From Reticulitermes lucifugus (Eukaryota > Arthropoda > Insecta > Blattodea > Rhinotermitidae): DNA of 64,000 nucleotides. Below are positions 45,501 to 56,185 of this stretch, in pieces. The notes beneath the pieces were generated by a model. It did not search any database, was not told the DNA's origin, and saw nothing but the letters and a program-made list of their open reading frames with translations. Each line of letters opens with the position of its first letter. Within the stretch, counting starts at the first letter, position 1. The position numbers were made by a program, and so were the translations under genes. The stretch lies in NCBI GenBank assembly GCA_026260175.1, contig JAKCWW010000459.1, positions 47,191-111,190 of the forward strand. Direction: 5' to 3'.

Positions 45501-47740
45501 TAATTAATGTGAATTGCGAAACTCAGTATTCAAAATAAATTTAGTCTTACTGCTTGTAGACTCTTTCAATCTGTACGTTCTTAGATAACTGATGTAAGGA
45601 AGAAATACCGAAATGTGTGTTAGTAAGTTTTTTCCAAATTGAAACTGATTTTAAGTTGCTTGGAGTAAGCAGTTTTAATAGGTTCTCTCTTTCTTATATA
45701 CTTGAAAATTAGTCATATTTTAAGATTCCGTACCTGTTTTTACTATGATTTTGAACAAAAGAACACAACATTCTTCCCTGTCCCCATAAAATAGTAAGCT
45801 GGAAAAATTTCGGACTATGACAGGCTAATTATTAGTAGGCTACAATTTTTGGGGCTCACCTTGTCAATGAGATATATTACCTCTTGAGAAACACTAAAGA
45901 ATGTTGTGATTACAGAAATTTTTTATTATCATTTCGGAGATCTCCTTGAATCTAAACACTAGCATAAAAGTACATCCAGTATTCTACGGCAATTTATTCC
46001 ATGTACAGTATTTCTGTGCGAAATGTCATGTTCACACAGCTATGTTGATGAAGTTCTAACTAGGATGTTATGTAGTGTCGACTGGTTAATATTCACCAAT
46101 GTTTCGGAGGAAATGTACTTATATAATACGTCGATAACTCTTTATAAGTCAACACGTCTTAACATTCCATGACACATTCATCCTTACCAATACCGCTGTG
46201 ATATCCCCAAATCGCGCAAGTAAAGCTGTAAGCCGTGTAAACTGGCAAATAACGATGTATCGAGAGAGATTATTGGCTCCAAGACGCCGGTTATATACCT
46301 GTCAACACGGCGTAGCATTTCACAAGGCTGGAATTTTATCAACAGAGCTATGAGAACCTCAAAACTCCTTCATACCTTCTTGTTAACATAGAAGTTCAAA
46401 AGCAGCGTAAGAAAAATGTCTGCGATCAGCAATGACGTATCTTTGAAAGAAAAGTACTGCGGCTACTCATTAGTGTACCGGCCGAGAATCTGAGGTACAC
46501 AGATATTAGACAGGGTAACGTATGTTGGACTCGACACACACAGAGTTTCTGTTTCGTTTTAAGCATGAAATATGATGTACCTTAGGAACCCTTCCTCAGT
46601 TAATTATATTTTGATGTCTTAGAAATTTAAACAAGTATAAATAAGAGTTAAGTTTTGAAATTTATGTAATTAAGTAATAAGAAGTAGTAAAAAATTGTCT
46701 TGAAATATATTTAAATATTTTGAACGTTTAATCAATTTTTCTTTTAAAAACAGTGTATTTGTAACATTTGCTTAAACGCCTTTTTTCCATGAATGTGTCA
46801 GCTTGGGGTTCCGAATTAAGTACGTACAACCAGAACTTCTCAGTGGTTTGCCTGTTTACGTAACTCGGTTTATGTGCAATCAGCAAACTGAAATGTTCGG
46901 ACCCTTTCGTGGATCTCCTCTATCTCTCTCCTCCCACTCGTTGCTTGTAGCAATTTGCAGCAAATTATCTCCCGTTCTTCTTTAAAGAGGGTCTATAAGA
47001 ATCTTAACACAGAACGTAAGAACTTTTTTAAAAGGAAGAAAATTCTCCTCTACTAGTTCTTAGTGTGCTTTTCTCTTGCAGCAGACTTTGAAGTATCTTT
47101 GGATAATAATTGCTAAGCTGCAAAACACGCACGTCTGTGAAGTTTACTACGATATGGGAGAGTATCTTCATACTTCTACCCTTAATTATTCTATTATATT
47201 CGAAAAAATTTGATTAATTTTGAAGTAAAATTACTTAATTTTCTTCGGTTTCTACCTGTTTAAAATAACAATTATTTCTCGTTTTCTTTAGTTAGATCAA
47301 GAGAACTTGAAGAAATGTGTAACCCGTAACTACATGGGAAGTGTATTGCCACTTAAAACATTTGTATAGAAATGCATGTGAAATATTGAGCCATCGGAAT
47401 TAAGCTTCTTTTGTTGTAAATTATGTAAAATAAAAATATACTTTTTTGATAAACTCAAGGAGAAAAAAGTTTTAGAAAGTATAACGTTTCATGCATAATT
47501 AGATTTTGATATGTAAATAAACATATTTATATTCTTTTGTATTTACAGACCATTCTCTGTAGGATAATATCAAAGTAAAGTTTTAAATAAATTAGTAAAT
47601 AAATAAATCTTGGAAGGTTTTTATTTAAATCGTTTAAATATTTTCAGCGTTTAATATACACTTAAATATAATTCAGTATAAAGCAGAAAAAAGGGAGCGT
47701 CTACAAATGTCTCGCTTATTTTAATATTATACGTTGAGGA
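45501..47740. other. No supported feature
   Basis: About 2.2 kb of unique AT-rich DNA. A short tttcggaggaaatg at 46095 is like part of the foldback at 56105 but lacks the rest. Confidence 0.35.
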
Positions 47741-47766
47741 TAATGATGATGATGATGATGATGATA
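47741..47766. repeat. (GAT)n microsatellite
   Basis: Eight GAT units. A looser gataatgatgat and its inverse attatcattatt follow at 47800-47850. Confidence 0.95.
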
Positions 47767-49356
47767 ACGACGATACAGGTAACAATGAAGGTATCAGAAA
47801 TGAGGATAATGATGATAGCAATAGAGTGATTATCATTATTGCTGTTATTATTAAATTAAAACTTTCCTCATTAACTTCTCAATTTAACAGTACATTGGCT
47901 AATTACTATACAAATTCAACACAGCATAAACACAACAAAAATCTGTTTGTAAAATTTCGCTCTTTTATATGTATAATTACTTTTTGTAGTTTTGCTTCAT
48001 AGTCTATTGATAAGTAAGATTATCAGTAACATAACACATATTTTGGTTATGATATTTGGAAAAGAAAACTCTTTTAAGTTTGGGCATGAAATACTTGAAT
48101 ACAAAGATTGAAAGAAAGACAAATCATACGGGGGCTTTTATTACTTCGAGTTAGTACACTCCATCCAATGTATTATATTTTAGCCCTAAAACAAATTGTG
48201 AGTTTCTGATCTGGCTCACACCGACAATCAGTATGGCATGAAAACTGAAAATTCTTGCAGTAGTGGTATCATATTTCCTTTAAATATATTTTCGAATCGT
48301 GATCAAGGAATGGAAATCTCAAGGACAATGTTCTGTGATTTCTTATGTATCAGAGCATAAGTATTATTATGAAACGAAGTCATTTACCTCATTTACAACA
48401 TATAGAACGGTTCCTCAAGGTAAATAATATAATATTGCACTGCATAATCAAATTATTTTTCGGCAGCATCGCTTTAAGCCTCATAAAATTTTAACGCGAT
48501 TGTACAGTCAGCATGTCTGACCTGAAATTCATAAATTTTACTTTAAATTACTCAAATTCTCTTTCTTGAAGATTAAACAATGTTGTGATATTAGACAGTA
48601 TCGACTGGCAAATAGATCAGACACTTTAAGAAGACTCTCCTTTTAGCACTAGACCTAAGCTGGAAGAACTACTCTCTTCCGATACGTCGGAAAATAGTTA
48701 CTAGAGAACACGGCGTAACATCCCAGAGGAATTAAAGCTTCATCTTTACATCATGTACAGCAAGTGAAATAGACACGGTGTTTGGCATATGAGGATGAAC
48801 AGTAAATTTAGAGTTTGTGTGGGAATAAGAGACGTGCAGAAAAATTCCGTATCGATGGACCACGAGAGGAGAAATAAAATCTGGAAAAAGAAAGGTAAAA
48901 GCAGAGAACGACATAAACCCTCTTAGCCCAGTCACATGTAATAAACATATGTCTTATAGGTGGAAGTGGTAAAATAGGGACTTAATTTTCGATACTGGTG
49001 TTATTATTTTCTGATGTAAATTTTTAAATTAGTTGCTTCGGTTTTCGAAGCTTAGGAATTATAAAACCCCTCTTGTCAGTTGAAATACGCACTTTCTCTC
49101 TTGGTATCTCCATGTTATTATTTACACACTACAAAAATATATGAAAGAATATCATGCTTCCTTACCATACGTCACTTCAAGATCCCAAATTAAGATATGA
49201 TTGCTCTGCTATTTTTTCAAACTTTCCTATGAACGCCATGCTGTTCTGACTGATTATACGGAATTGAAATGCATAATGGGGTCTTCTCTAAAGTTATAAT
49301 GCCCACACCAAAGTTTGTAAAAATATGTCACTTGGTTCAGAACGTGAACAGGAAAA
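47767..49356. other. No supported feature
   Basis: Unique AT-rich sequence. Confidence 0.35.
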
Positions 49357-49391
49357 GAGACAGACAGACAGACACACACACACACACACAT
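49357..49391. repeat. (GACA)n(CA)n microsatellite
   Basis: Four or five ACAG units followed by about nine CA units. Confidence 0.95.
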
Positions 49392-49883
49392 AGACGCAGA
49401 CGTTCTTCCTTTAAGAAAGGAAAGGAAGTCATAAAGCATTTTCGTAGGCGATGCTGCATTCTTAAAATGGTAATAGAAATATTTTTTATAAAGGATCATA
49501 TATCCAGTATAACTATAGTAAGGGATGAATAATATTAAGTTTGTAGTAGGGGACTTTGTGGTCACAAAAATATTTTGAGCAGTTACTTAGAACACTGTTA
49601 CACAAAGTACATCATGTACGTCGACCAGTTGTTCTAGTTTCTTTTTCCTTCTGATGTTAGAAGAAGAACAGGTCTTCGTATTCTTTCCAACCATGTCGCG
49701 TCTCTCCGTTTCAGTCCCTCTACCTACCTTTCAAGTTTCTCTTTGGGTGTACTCCCAGGATACACGGTTGTGATGGCAAATGGAGCATTGGTGATTCCTT
49801 ACCAACCATCGTAATACATCACAGATGTAGCTTACGGCAAGTGCTAAAACTGTGGGCAGAAAAAATTAAATTTATCAATGAAA
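49392..49883. other. No supported feature
   Basis: Unique sequence. Confidence 0.35.
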
Positions 49884-50084
49884 GGGTATTTCAGTCGAAA
49901 CAACTTGTTTAAGGTAAGGTCTCAGTTTTCTGTCGAAGACGCAGTCGGAACAATTGTAGTGGCAATTAGTATTTCCTACATATTTTCAGGTTTCTTACGT
50001 TTGGACTGATGAAGGATCGATTGAAACCTGAAACTTATAGCCACCTTAACTGTCATAAAACAACATACTTTGACTGAAATAACC
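49884..50084. mobile_element. ~200-bp element with short inverted ends and a ribozyme-like core
   Basis: The ends gggtatttcagtcgaaa (49884-49900) and tttgactgaaataacc (50069-50084) are inverted with one or two mismatches. Inside is an exact 11-bp inverted repeat (tttcaggtttc, 49984-49994; gaaacctgaaa, 50023-50033) that encloses the CTGATGA core. No clear target duplication. Confidence 0.45.
50006..50034 (+). ncRNA. Hammerhead-like core
   Basis: CTGATGA (50006-50012), then AGG...CCT helix II closed flush with the core (extendable by TC/GA), then GAAAC (50030-50034). No extra U here, so it fits the consensus better at helix II. The same GAAACCTG bases also pair with 49987-49994, an alternative fold. 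Confidence 0.3.
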
Positions 50085-50465
50085 TCTTACTTGTTGTGAA
50101 TTGTAGAAAATGGGATGACAGAAAAGAATGAAGTGTTTATGTTTTAACTTGTTGCTGATTTTTCATTCGTCAATGAAGCAATTCGACTTTACATATATAT
50201 TATATAATTTAATGCGAAATTTCTCCCAAACGAAACAGCAGTAAATATTCGCATGTAGGAAATGGAAGCACGCCTACGTGACCGTATTATTTCATCAATT
50301 GATTTAATCAGAAATATCGTGCCTTAAGATTACTCCATGAAATAGGAATATCGCATCTTTTCTTCTACTGAAAATACGAAGATCCGAATTTTAATTATGT
50401 CCGCTTTGTCAAATAGAGTGAATCTCTTATCCTAACTAGAGAAGAGACTGAAAAAATCAATGTCC

Positions 50466-50582
50466 TACCACCACCAACACCACCAGCACTACCACCACCA
50501 CCACCACCACCACCACCACCATCGTCGCCACCACCACTACTACTACCACCACCACCAATAATAATAATGATAATAATAATAA
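50466..50582. repeat. (ACC)n/(AAT)n trinucleotide repeat tract
   Basis: About 117 bp of ACC/CCA units with CTA and CGC variants, ending in AATAAT. It explains the glycine/isoleucine-rich minus-strand frame. Confidence 0.95.
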
Positions 50583-52037
50583 AACGTAAAAACTGATGTG
50601 GCAATACCAGCGGATAAGAATCTCACGCAAAAGGAAATTTAGACACAGACAGATTGATTGTACTAAAATTTATGTTAAAGAAACTGGTTAAGATGGTTTG
50701 AAATGGACTGGAATTATCCTGGACATGATTCAAAATGGCTAACAAGTTACAATTACATGGCATTTAAGCATCAACTCGAGACCCTGAACCATGCCGTCGG
50801 TGAATTTATTTTACTACATACTCGTACAGTGCAAATAATGTGTTCACTTTCATGTCTCTTGTTTTTAACGGCATTTATAGAATTGTCTGTAAGTGCTTTA
50901 CTTGATTACGTGTAATTATACCTGTCATTTCCCTTTAATTCCACCACAAGGTTGTCTTGAACAAATTTAAATTTGATTTCAGCAGCCATCCATCAACAAT
51001 ATATCGAATGGTTTCGCGCATCTTCCTTATTGAACATGCTTCCCTTTTCTTATGGAAATAAATAAGTATATAAGATCTTTATTCAGCCGCTTCTTTGGAG
51101 TGCCTTTCGTTCAGCTTCCAATTTAAACCAAATTATTTGGCTATTCTCCACACAATCAGAAAAGAACTTCTGCCACTAGACTTCACTATGAAATCACAAT
51201 TCTAGTTTCAACAAATTGGTAATTAAAACATGGTTAACGCGCTAATTTATAAGATGGAGGCCTTACTAGAACCATTATAAGGGTCGTGATATAATACTAC
51301 GTTTTATGCCTCCGGAAAGGATGCAAGTTTTTAAACGTGATTTTTTTAACTTAAAGGAACAAAATAAGGGTGACATGATGTCTGTTCTTAGCTTTCGGTT
51401 TGCTGTTGATGATAACGAATTAAATACTAAAGACAGTCGTCTGAAATTTGTTAGGCTATGGAAAATATGCGTTTTCCATAAAATTATTTATAAAATATTT
51501 TTCGTAAGTCAATAATTACAAATATTGTTATAAATAGAATTTTGGGGTTAGGCAACAAAAATTTATTTAAAGAGAATCCGTATTCAAATAACGTTTTAAA
51601 ACAACAGTAATAACAAAAATAAGTCAATTAAATTCAGTTCCCTTAAAAATAATAGAATAAAAACAGGTATGTAAATATAGCTGAAAGGAATATGGGTTTG
51701 TATTTAATTAGGTTAAGATCCTATATTGGCTTATGTCAACGACAAAAGTTCTGTCGGGTTGAAAGCCAGTCTGATGTAAAGTTTGTGTGAACTGTGCCTG
51801 GAAGTCCTCCTGCTTCCGATGGCAAATAAAACAGAGTAGATTTGCTTAACAGTGCGCACAATTAAGTCCACTGTATTGCAAATATGTAGAGCCCTTTGCC
51901 TGGAAGGAGTCAATCTTCATTGAGGGCTTTCCTATTTTTATTTTTCATTGCAAACAGATTACATGTAAGCCTAGAAGTCACATCGCTCATTTTCTGCCCT
52001 TGAGCATTGCCTACTTAATTAAATCGCCTTTATACAA
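50583..52037. other. No supported feature
   Basis: Unique AT-rich sequence with chance frames. Confidence 0.35.
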
Positions 52038-52777
52038 AGTGAAAGAAAAATGCAAGGCCAAACCTACAGAAGGTGATTCTACACACGAAACTAGAAAAAA
52101 TGTCCTAGGAACATAGGCCTTCTTAAGCATGGTTTCTGAGTCACGACCTCCTGAAGATTAAAGGAAATGCTCAACATGTCCACCTTGAGCTTCAACGCAA
52201 CTGGTTGCATGTTTGAACAGCGAGTGTCTTGACTCCCTGGAAAATTCCAGGTGTCGCAATAATCATCTCAAATTCATTCTGTAATCGTATTTTAAGGCCT
52301 GGAGGTCACTGAATTCTGTACCATAAGGAGTAGAATTTAGATGTCCCCAGAAATAAAAATCTAAGGATTTTAAATCAGGGTAACGAGCAGGCCGTTATTT
52401 TGGTCCACTTCTTCAAATTCAGCGTTCCGAAAATATGTTTTTCACGAATTCCGACATAGCAAGCAAAAAAGTGGCAAAAACCCATAAATGAATCCTAGTC
52501 CGCAGATCCACATCTCGCAACATATCTGGAAGGATTTTTCGTATGAAATCGTGGTCAAAGGACCCATTCAATCTTAGAGGAAAATGTAGGGTCCCAGCAG
52601 TCTCTCTCCTGAAATACCTGCATGGAAACTCAAGGTGGACACGTAGAACATTTTCTTGAATCAAGAGGCCGTAACCTGGAAACCACGCTTTAGAAGGCTA
52701 TGTTCATAAAATTATTTTTTCTTGTACTGCGGCATGGATTCACTTCTGTAGGTTTGGCCGCGCGTTTTTCTATCACT
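52038..52777 (-). mobile_element. Tc1/mariner-type DNA transposon, internally deleted
   Basis: A 740-bp element with imperfect inverted ends of about 110 bp. The left reads agtgaaagaaaaatgcaagg then ccaaacctacagaagg, and further in aacataggccttcttaagca and tggtttctgagtcacgacct. The right, on the other strand, reads agtgatagaaaaacgcgcgg, ccaaacctacagaag, aacatagccttctaaagcg and tggtttccaggttacggcct. The DDE transposase is on the minus strand and lacks its N-terminal half. No TA target duplication can be confirmed. Confidence 0.8.
52158..52664 (-). pseudogene. DDE transposase, C-terminal half, broken
   Basis: The translated blocks match an insect Tc1/mariner-related transposase family I recognise. 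Residues VLRVHLEFPCRYFRRETAGT and LPDMLRDVDLRTRIHLW lead to where the family has WFMHDGAPPHF with the second catalytic Asp. Here the sequence runs WVFATFLLAMSEF, so several codons including that Asp are gone. After a stop (about 52418) the frame resumes as PARYPDLKSLDFYFWGHLNS, equivalent to the family's ARSPDLNPLDFFLWGHLKS, and ends CVEAQGGHVEHFL then TAA at 52158-52160. There are several stops and frameshifts in between. The DNA-binding N-terminus and the first catalytic Asp are missing, so the element cannot move itself. Confidence 0.8.
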
Positions 52778-55700
52778 CACCATTTTCATGGACATTAGAA
52801 TTTGGTCTATAAATGAGAAGTGCCAACGTATTCCTTACGTACAGCGAGTTTCTACTTTACGTAAACTAATTCTAGTGTTTTATTACTTGAAGTCATAAGG
52901 GTAGTCCGCCTGACTGTAGAGCATGTAACATTTCCATGCGATCAGTAATTATATGTCAAAATTGATAACTTTTATGTAATTTGCATTATCCAATCTACAT
53001 TTTTGCTCTGAGATTTTCTTAAAAAAATGAATACTTTAAAAATTATAGAAGAAGGCCGTATGTCTAAAGTCAAATCCAGACACCCTTCTAGGATTCTGTA
53101 ATTTCACAGCCACTAAATAATAATGTAGAAGACACAAAATGTCCCTGTACTGACAGTAGGCCACCAAATAAATTTAATCTCTGAAATTACATTTAATATA
53201 TTCGTAATATCATTTCTTGTTACTTAAATAATTCATCCCTTCAGACCTCCATATTTAGAATGTTGCTTTACATCCCTTCATCGAAAGTGGCAAATGTCTC
53301 TCCCAAATATGTTTTTAACACTAATGTGTAAGTATGAAGATGTTTTGAAGGGCATAGAAGTCATTTCAGTTTTCGCACCTGTCTACTAGTTTCAAGTATT
53401 GTTTATAGTACGTGTCCGGAGCAGAGATGGGGGCAGATAGACAAGCTGAATGCCAACAGGCGTCAGAAGTGAAAATCGTATTTCTTTGGAATCTTAAAAA
53501 TGTGCTTATTTTGTGGGTGAAATGAAGGGAGTAATTTATTCACCACTACAATTATCGGGGATTACTGGGTGCCCCTGAAGTCAATTGTCATTCCTCAACT
53601 CAAAAAACAGTAACAAATATAAGTAAAACATTACTACAAACGCCTTAATTTAAAATATCCAGTCCATAACAAATTTAATTCGCCTTCTATGCCTCACGAA
53701 AGAAGTGGAAATTTGTACCTTAGTAATAAAGTTAAAAATGTGACAAATCTTAATTTCAATTGAAAACCTTTCGTTGCCTGTGGTACGGTCTGTTTTGACG
53801 TGTATGTACTTGTCGAAAAAATTCAAATCCACCTAATAATATCATCATTACACTCCGCCCAAATGCCCGTGTATAATATAGCACGAAGTATTTGACTGAT
53901 CTTGACCATATATGGTATAGTAAAATATATCCATTACAACGTAATTTATCCCCCTGTATTAAGTTTGGACCATTTAAGTAACACTTAAATCGAAGTCCTA
54001 AGGGAGTTTTTGCTTCTATTTTCTGAATCTGCTCAACTGTTTTAATAAATTACATTGACCTCTGGCAATTTTAAGGATATTGCAATGTAACATTTTAATT
54101 CATATATTCACCTTTATATTACGTAATTTCAGTTACCATTCGGGGAATAGCCATCGTTCGGGGAAACTCAAATTAGGGTTTTGCTAAGATACGGAAAAAC
54201 GGAAGCTGACCGTTCAATTCTCGCTCGGGGAAAAGCGAAATCTCGATTACAGAGCGTTTTAAGGACAAGGAAGTGGCGTACCGCAGACCCCGTAGCGTGT
54301 GTGCTTGTGGGGGGGGGCAGAAATACAGGATACTAAAATTTGTTGTTGGTTCATTCGGACTGGATCCCGCCTTTCTGACAAAATGCAGTGTTCTGGATTT
54401 ATTTTGTGAAATCTGTAAATAACTTCACTAATAATTACAGGAGCCTTCAATTTTCGTGTTGCGAGGGTGTCTCTACAGATTGTCTACATCCCTGGAATAC
54501 AGGTAAAACATACACTACTCAGCGCAGATTCTGCATGGATGCGCTAATTTTAGATATCACACGTAGCTATTGCTGTGGACTGGATTTAGCTCAGAGATTT
54601 GAGATTATCATATCGATGAATGTTTAAGATTAGAGTTTTATTGGAATGGCAACGAGAATTTTATAAATGTCTATCGATGTTTCGAATGAAACTGTTGTGT
54701 CTGTATTCTACTCTGCAGGCTGAGGCAACAAGTTCCTCCGAATCTTGTTAGCTATTTATCAAAAGACATGTCGTTACACATCAGAAGAAGAAAACACGAA
54801 ATAAACTGTCTTAGAACAATTTAGAGTGTCTGACTATCTTTTACATGTGCCTAACTGAGAAAAAGGCGTATGGAGTCCTTAAAAGACGACGAATTTCTCG
54901 ATAGCTGAGCGGTCAAAACTGCTGAAGCATTACTGCTCCATGTAGTTAAAAATCACTTAATTTAAAAAAACAAATCCCTGAATTTTGTGATAGATTTTGA
55001 TAAAATTTAGTATGTGGTAAGTCTAAGTTCAAATTATCATTCTAATTAAATTAAAGGGACGACTTTACTTACGAGACAATAATCGAACCCTTACATAATT
55101 TTTTTTCTTTTTATATTCTAATGACATATAGGAGTATTAACATGCTGGATTTTCTGTTGATTTATTTTAAGGCCTATAACAGGAAAGATTCTAAATGGAT
55201 ATTACCTTTCATCTCGCAAATTATAGAAAAATTCTTAAATAAAATATAATACCAATCCATAAGGTCCCAGTGCCATAAGACAAGATATTGGCATAAAAAT
55301 AATCTCGAAGCTACCGGATCAGGTCTTAATAATAAAAATAACTCCGCTTATTACGTAAAACCTGAAGCTTTTACTGTCCACGAAGTAACTAAATGTTCTC
55401 GAGCTATCATCCTTATTAGAGTTGTTTCGAAACCCAACATTTCGAAGACTCTCTCTCTAACATCACTGTCTATATGGTAATAAAGAGGGCCTACTCCAGC
55501 CCCACTGAAAGCCTTCTCCGTCTTTTATCGTCATGCCATACAGGTCACACTACCGAATTCAAAACGTCTTTCAAAACAGAAACGGCAGTCCTAAGTCAGG
55601 CAAACTACAACTTTATTTTCTTAATAACATTTAATATTCAGTCTTCTTGTTATTTGAAATTACTCAATTAATGGGTGTATTGCTCTGTATTTTGGTGGAT

Positions 55701-56104
55701 ATATTCCAAGTTTGTGGAAAAATATGCTGCCGCCCCCGTTACGGTAAAAGAGTGAAAGCAGCATGTTTATCGGAACCTCTGTTTACTATCAATGAATGTA
55801 CGTGGCTTCACGTCCAAGAAAAATCAGATTTCATAATGATCTTCGTGAGAAATTAAAATCTAACATTCTTGTTACTTTGTTTGTAGACGTGTTCAGTATC
55901 TCAACGAGACTACAAAAAAATTTAACAGAAATAAAGGCCTGGTATCACGTTGAACAACAAAAACGTTGGTGCTGAAATCTGTGCGGAACCATGTGGTTTA
56001 GCCTAATTAAAAAAGAAAGGATATAAATAAATATCGAAAACAAGTATAAGGAGTAGACCTACTGTATTATGGGATGTGAGGCCGTGTAGTTTGTTAGAAT
56101 GTTT
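52778..56104. other. No supported feature
   Basis: About 3.3 kb. A G9 run lies at 54309-54317. Frames at 54388-54627 (plus) and 55647-55856 (plus, contains VCGKICCRPRYGKRVK) are unrecognised. Confidence 0.35.
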
Positions 56105-56185
56105 CCGAAATTTCGGAGGGACGTTCTCCTCGCATCTTCAGAGTATACCGATGCAATATGTTCCTCCGAAACGTATGTAATTTTC
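56105..56185. repeat. Partial foldback with degenerate ribozyme-like core
   Basis: Left part, minus strand: CTGAAGA (56135-56141), a GAGG...CCTC-type hairpin, then GAAAT (56110-56114). Right part, plus strand: atgttcctccgaaacgtatg. The two share the cctccgaaa segment in opposite orientation, so this is a truncated inverted pair. Confidence 0.45.

Noticed and set aside
46090-46110. tttcggaggaaatg as another ribozyme-like core
   Set aside because: Only the GAAAC side is present; no CTGANGA within range on the minus strand.
50395-50604. Glycine-rich 69-codon frame
   Set aside because: Pure translation of the ACC/AAT trinucleotide tract.
52150-52172. CTGAAGATTAAAGGAAAT as a ribozyme-like core
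   Set aside because: The gap is too short for a hairpin and the bases belong to the inverted end and stop codon region of the mariner-type element.
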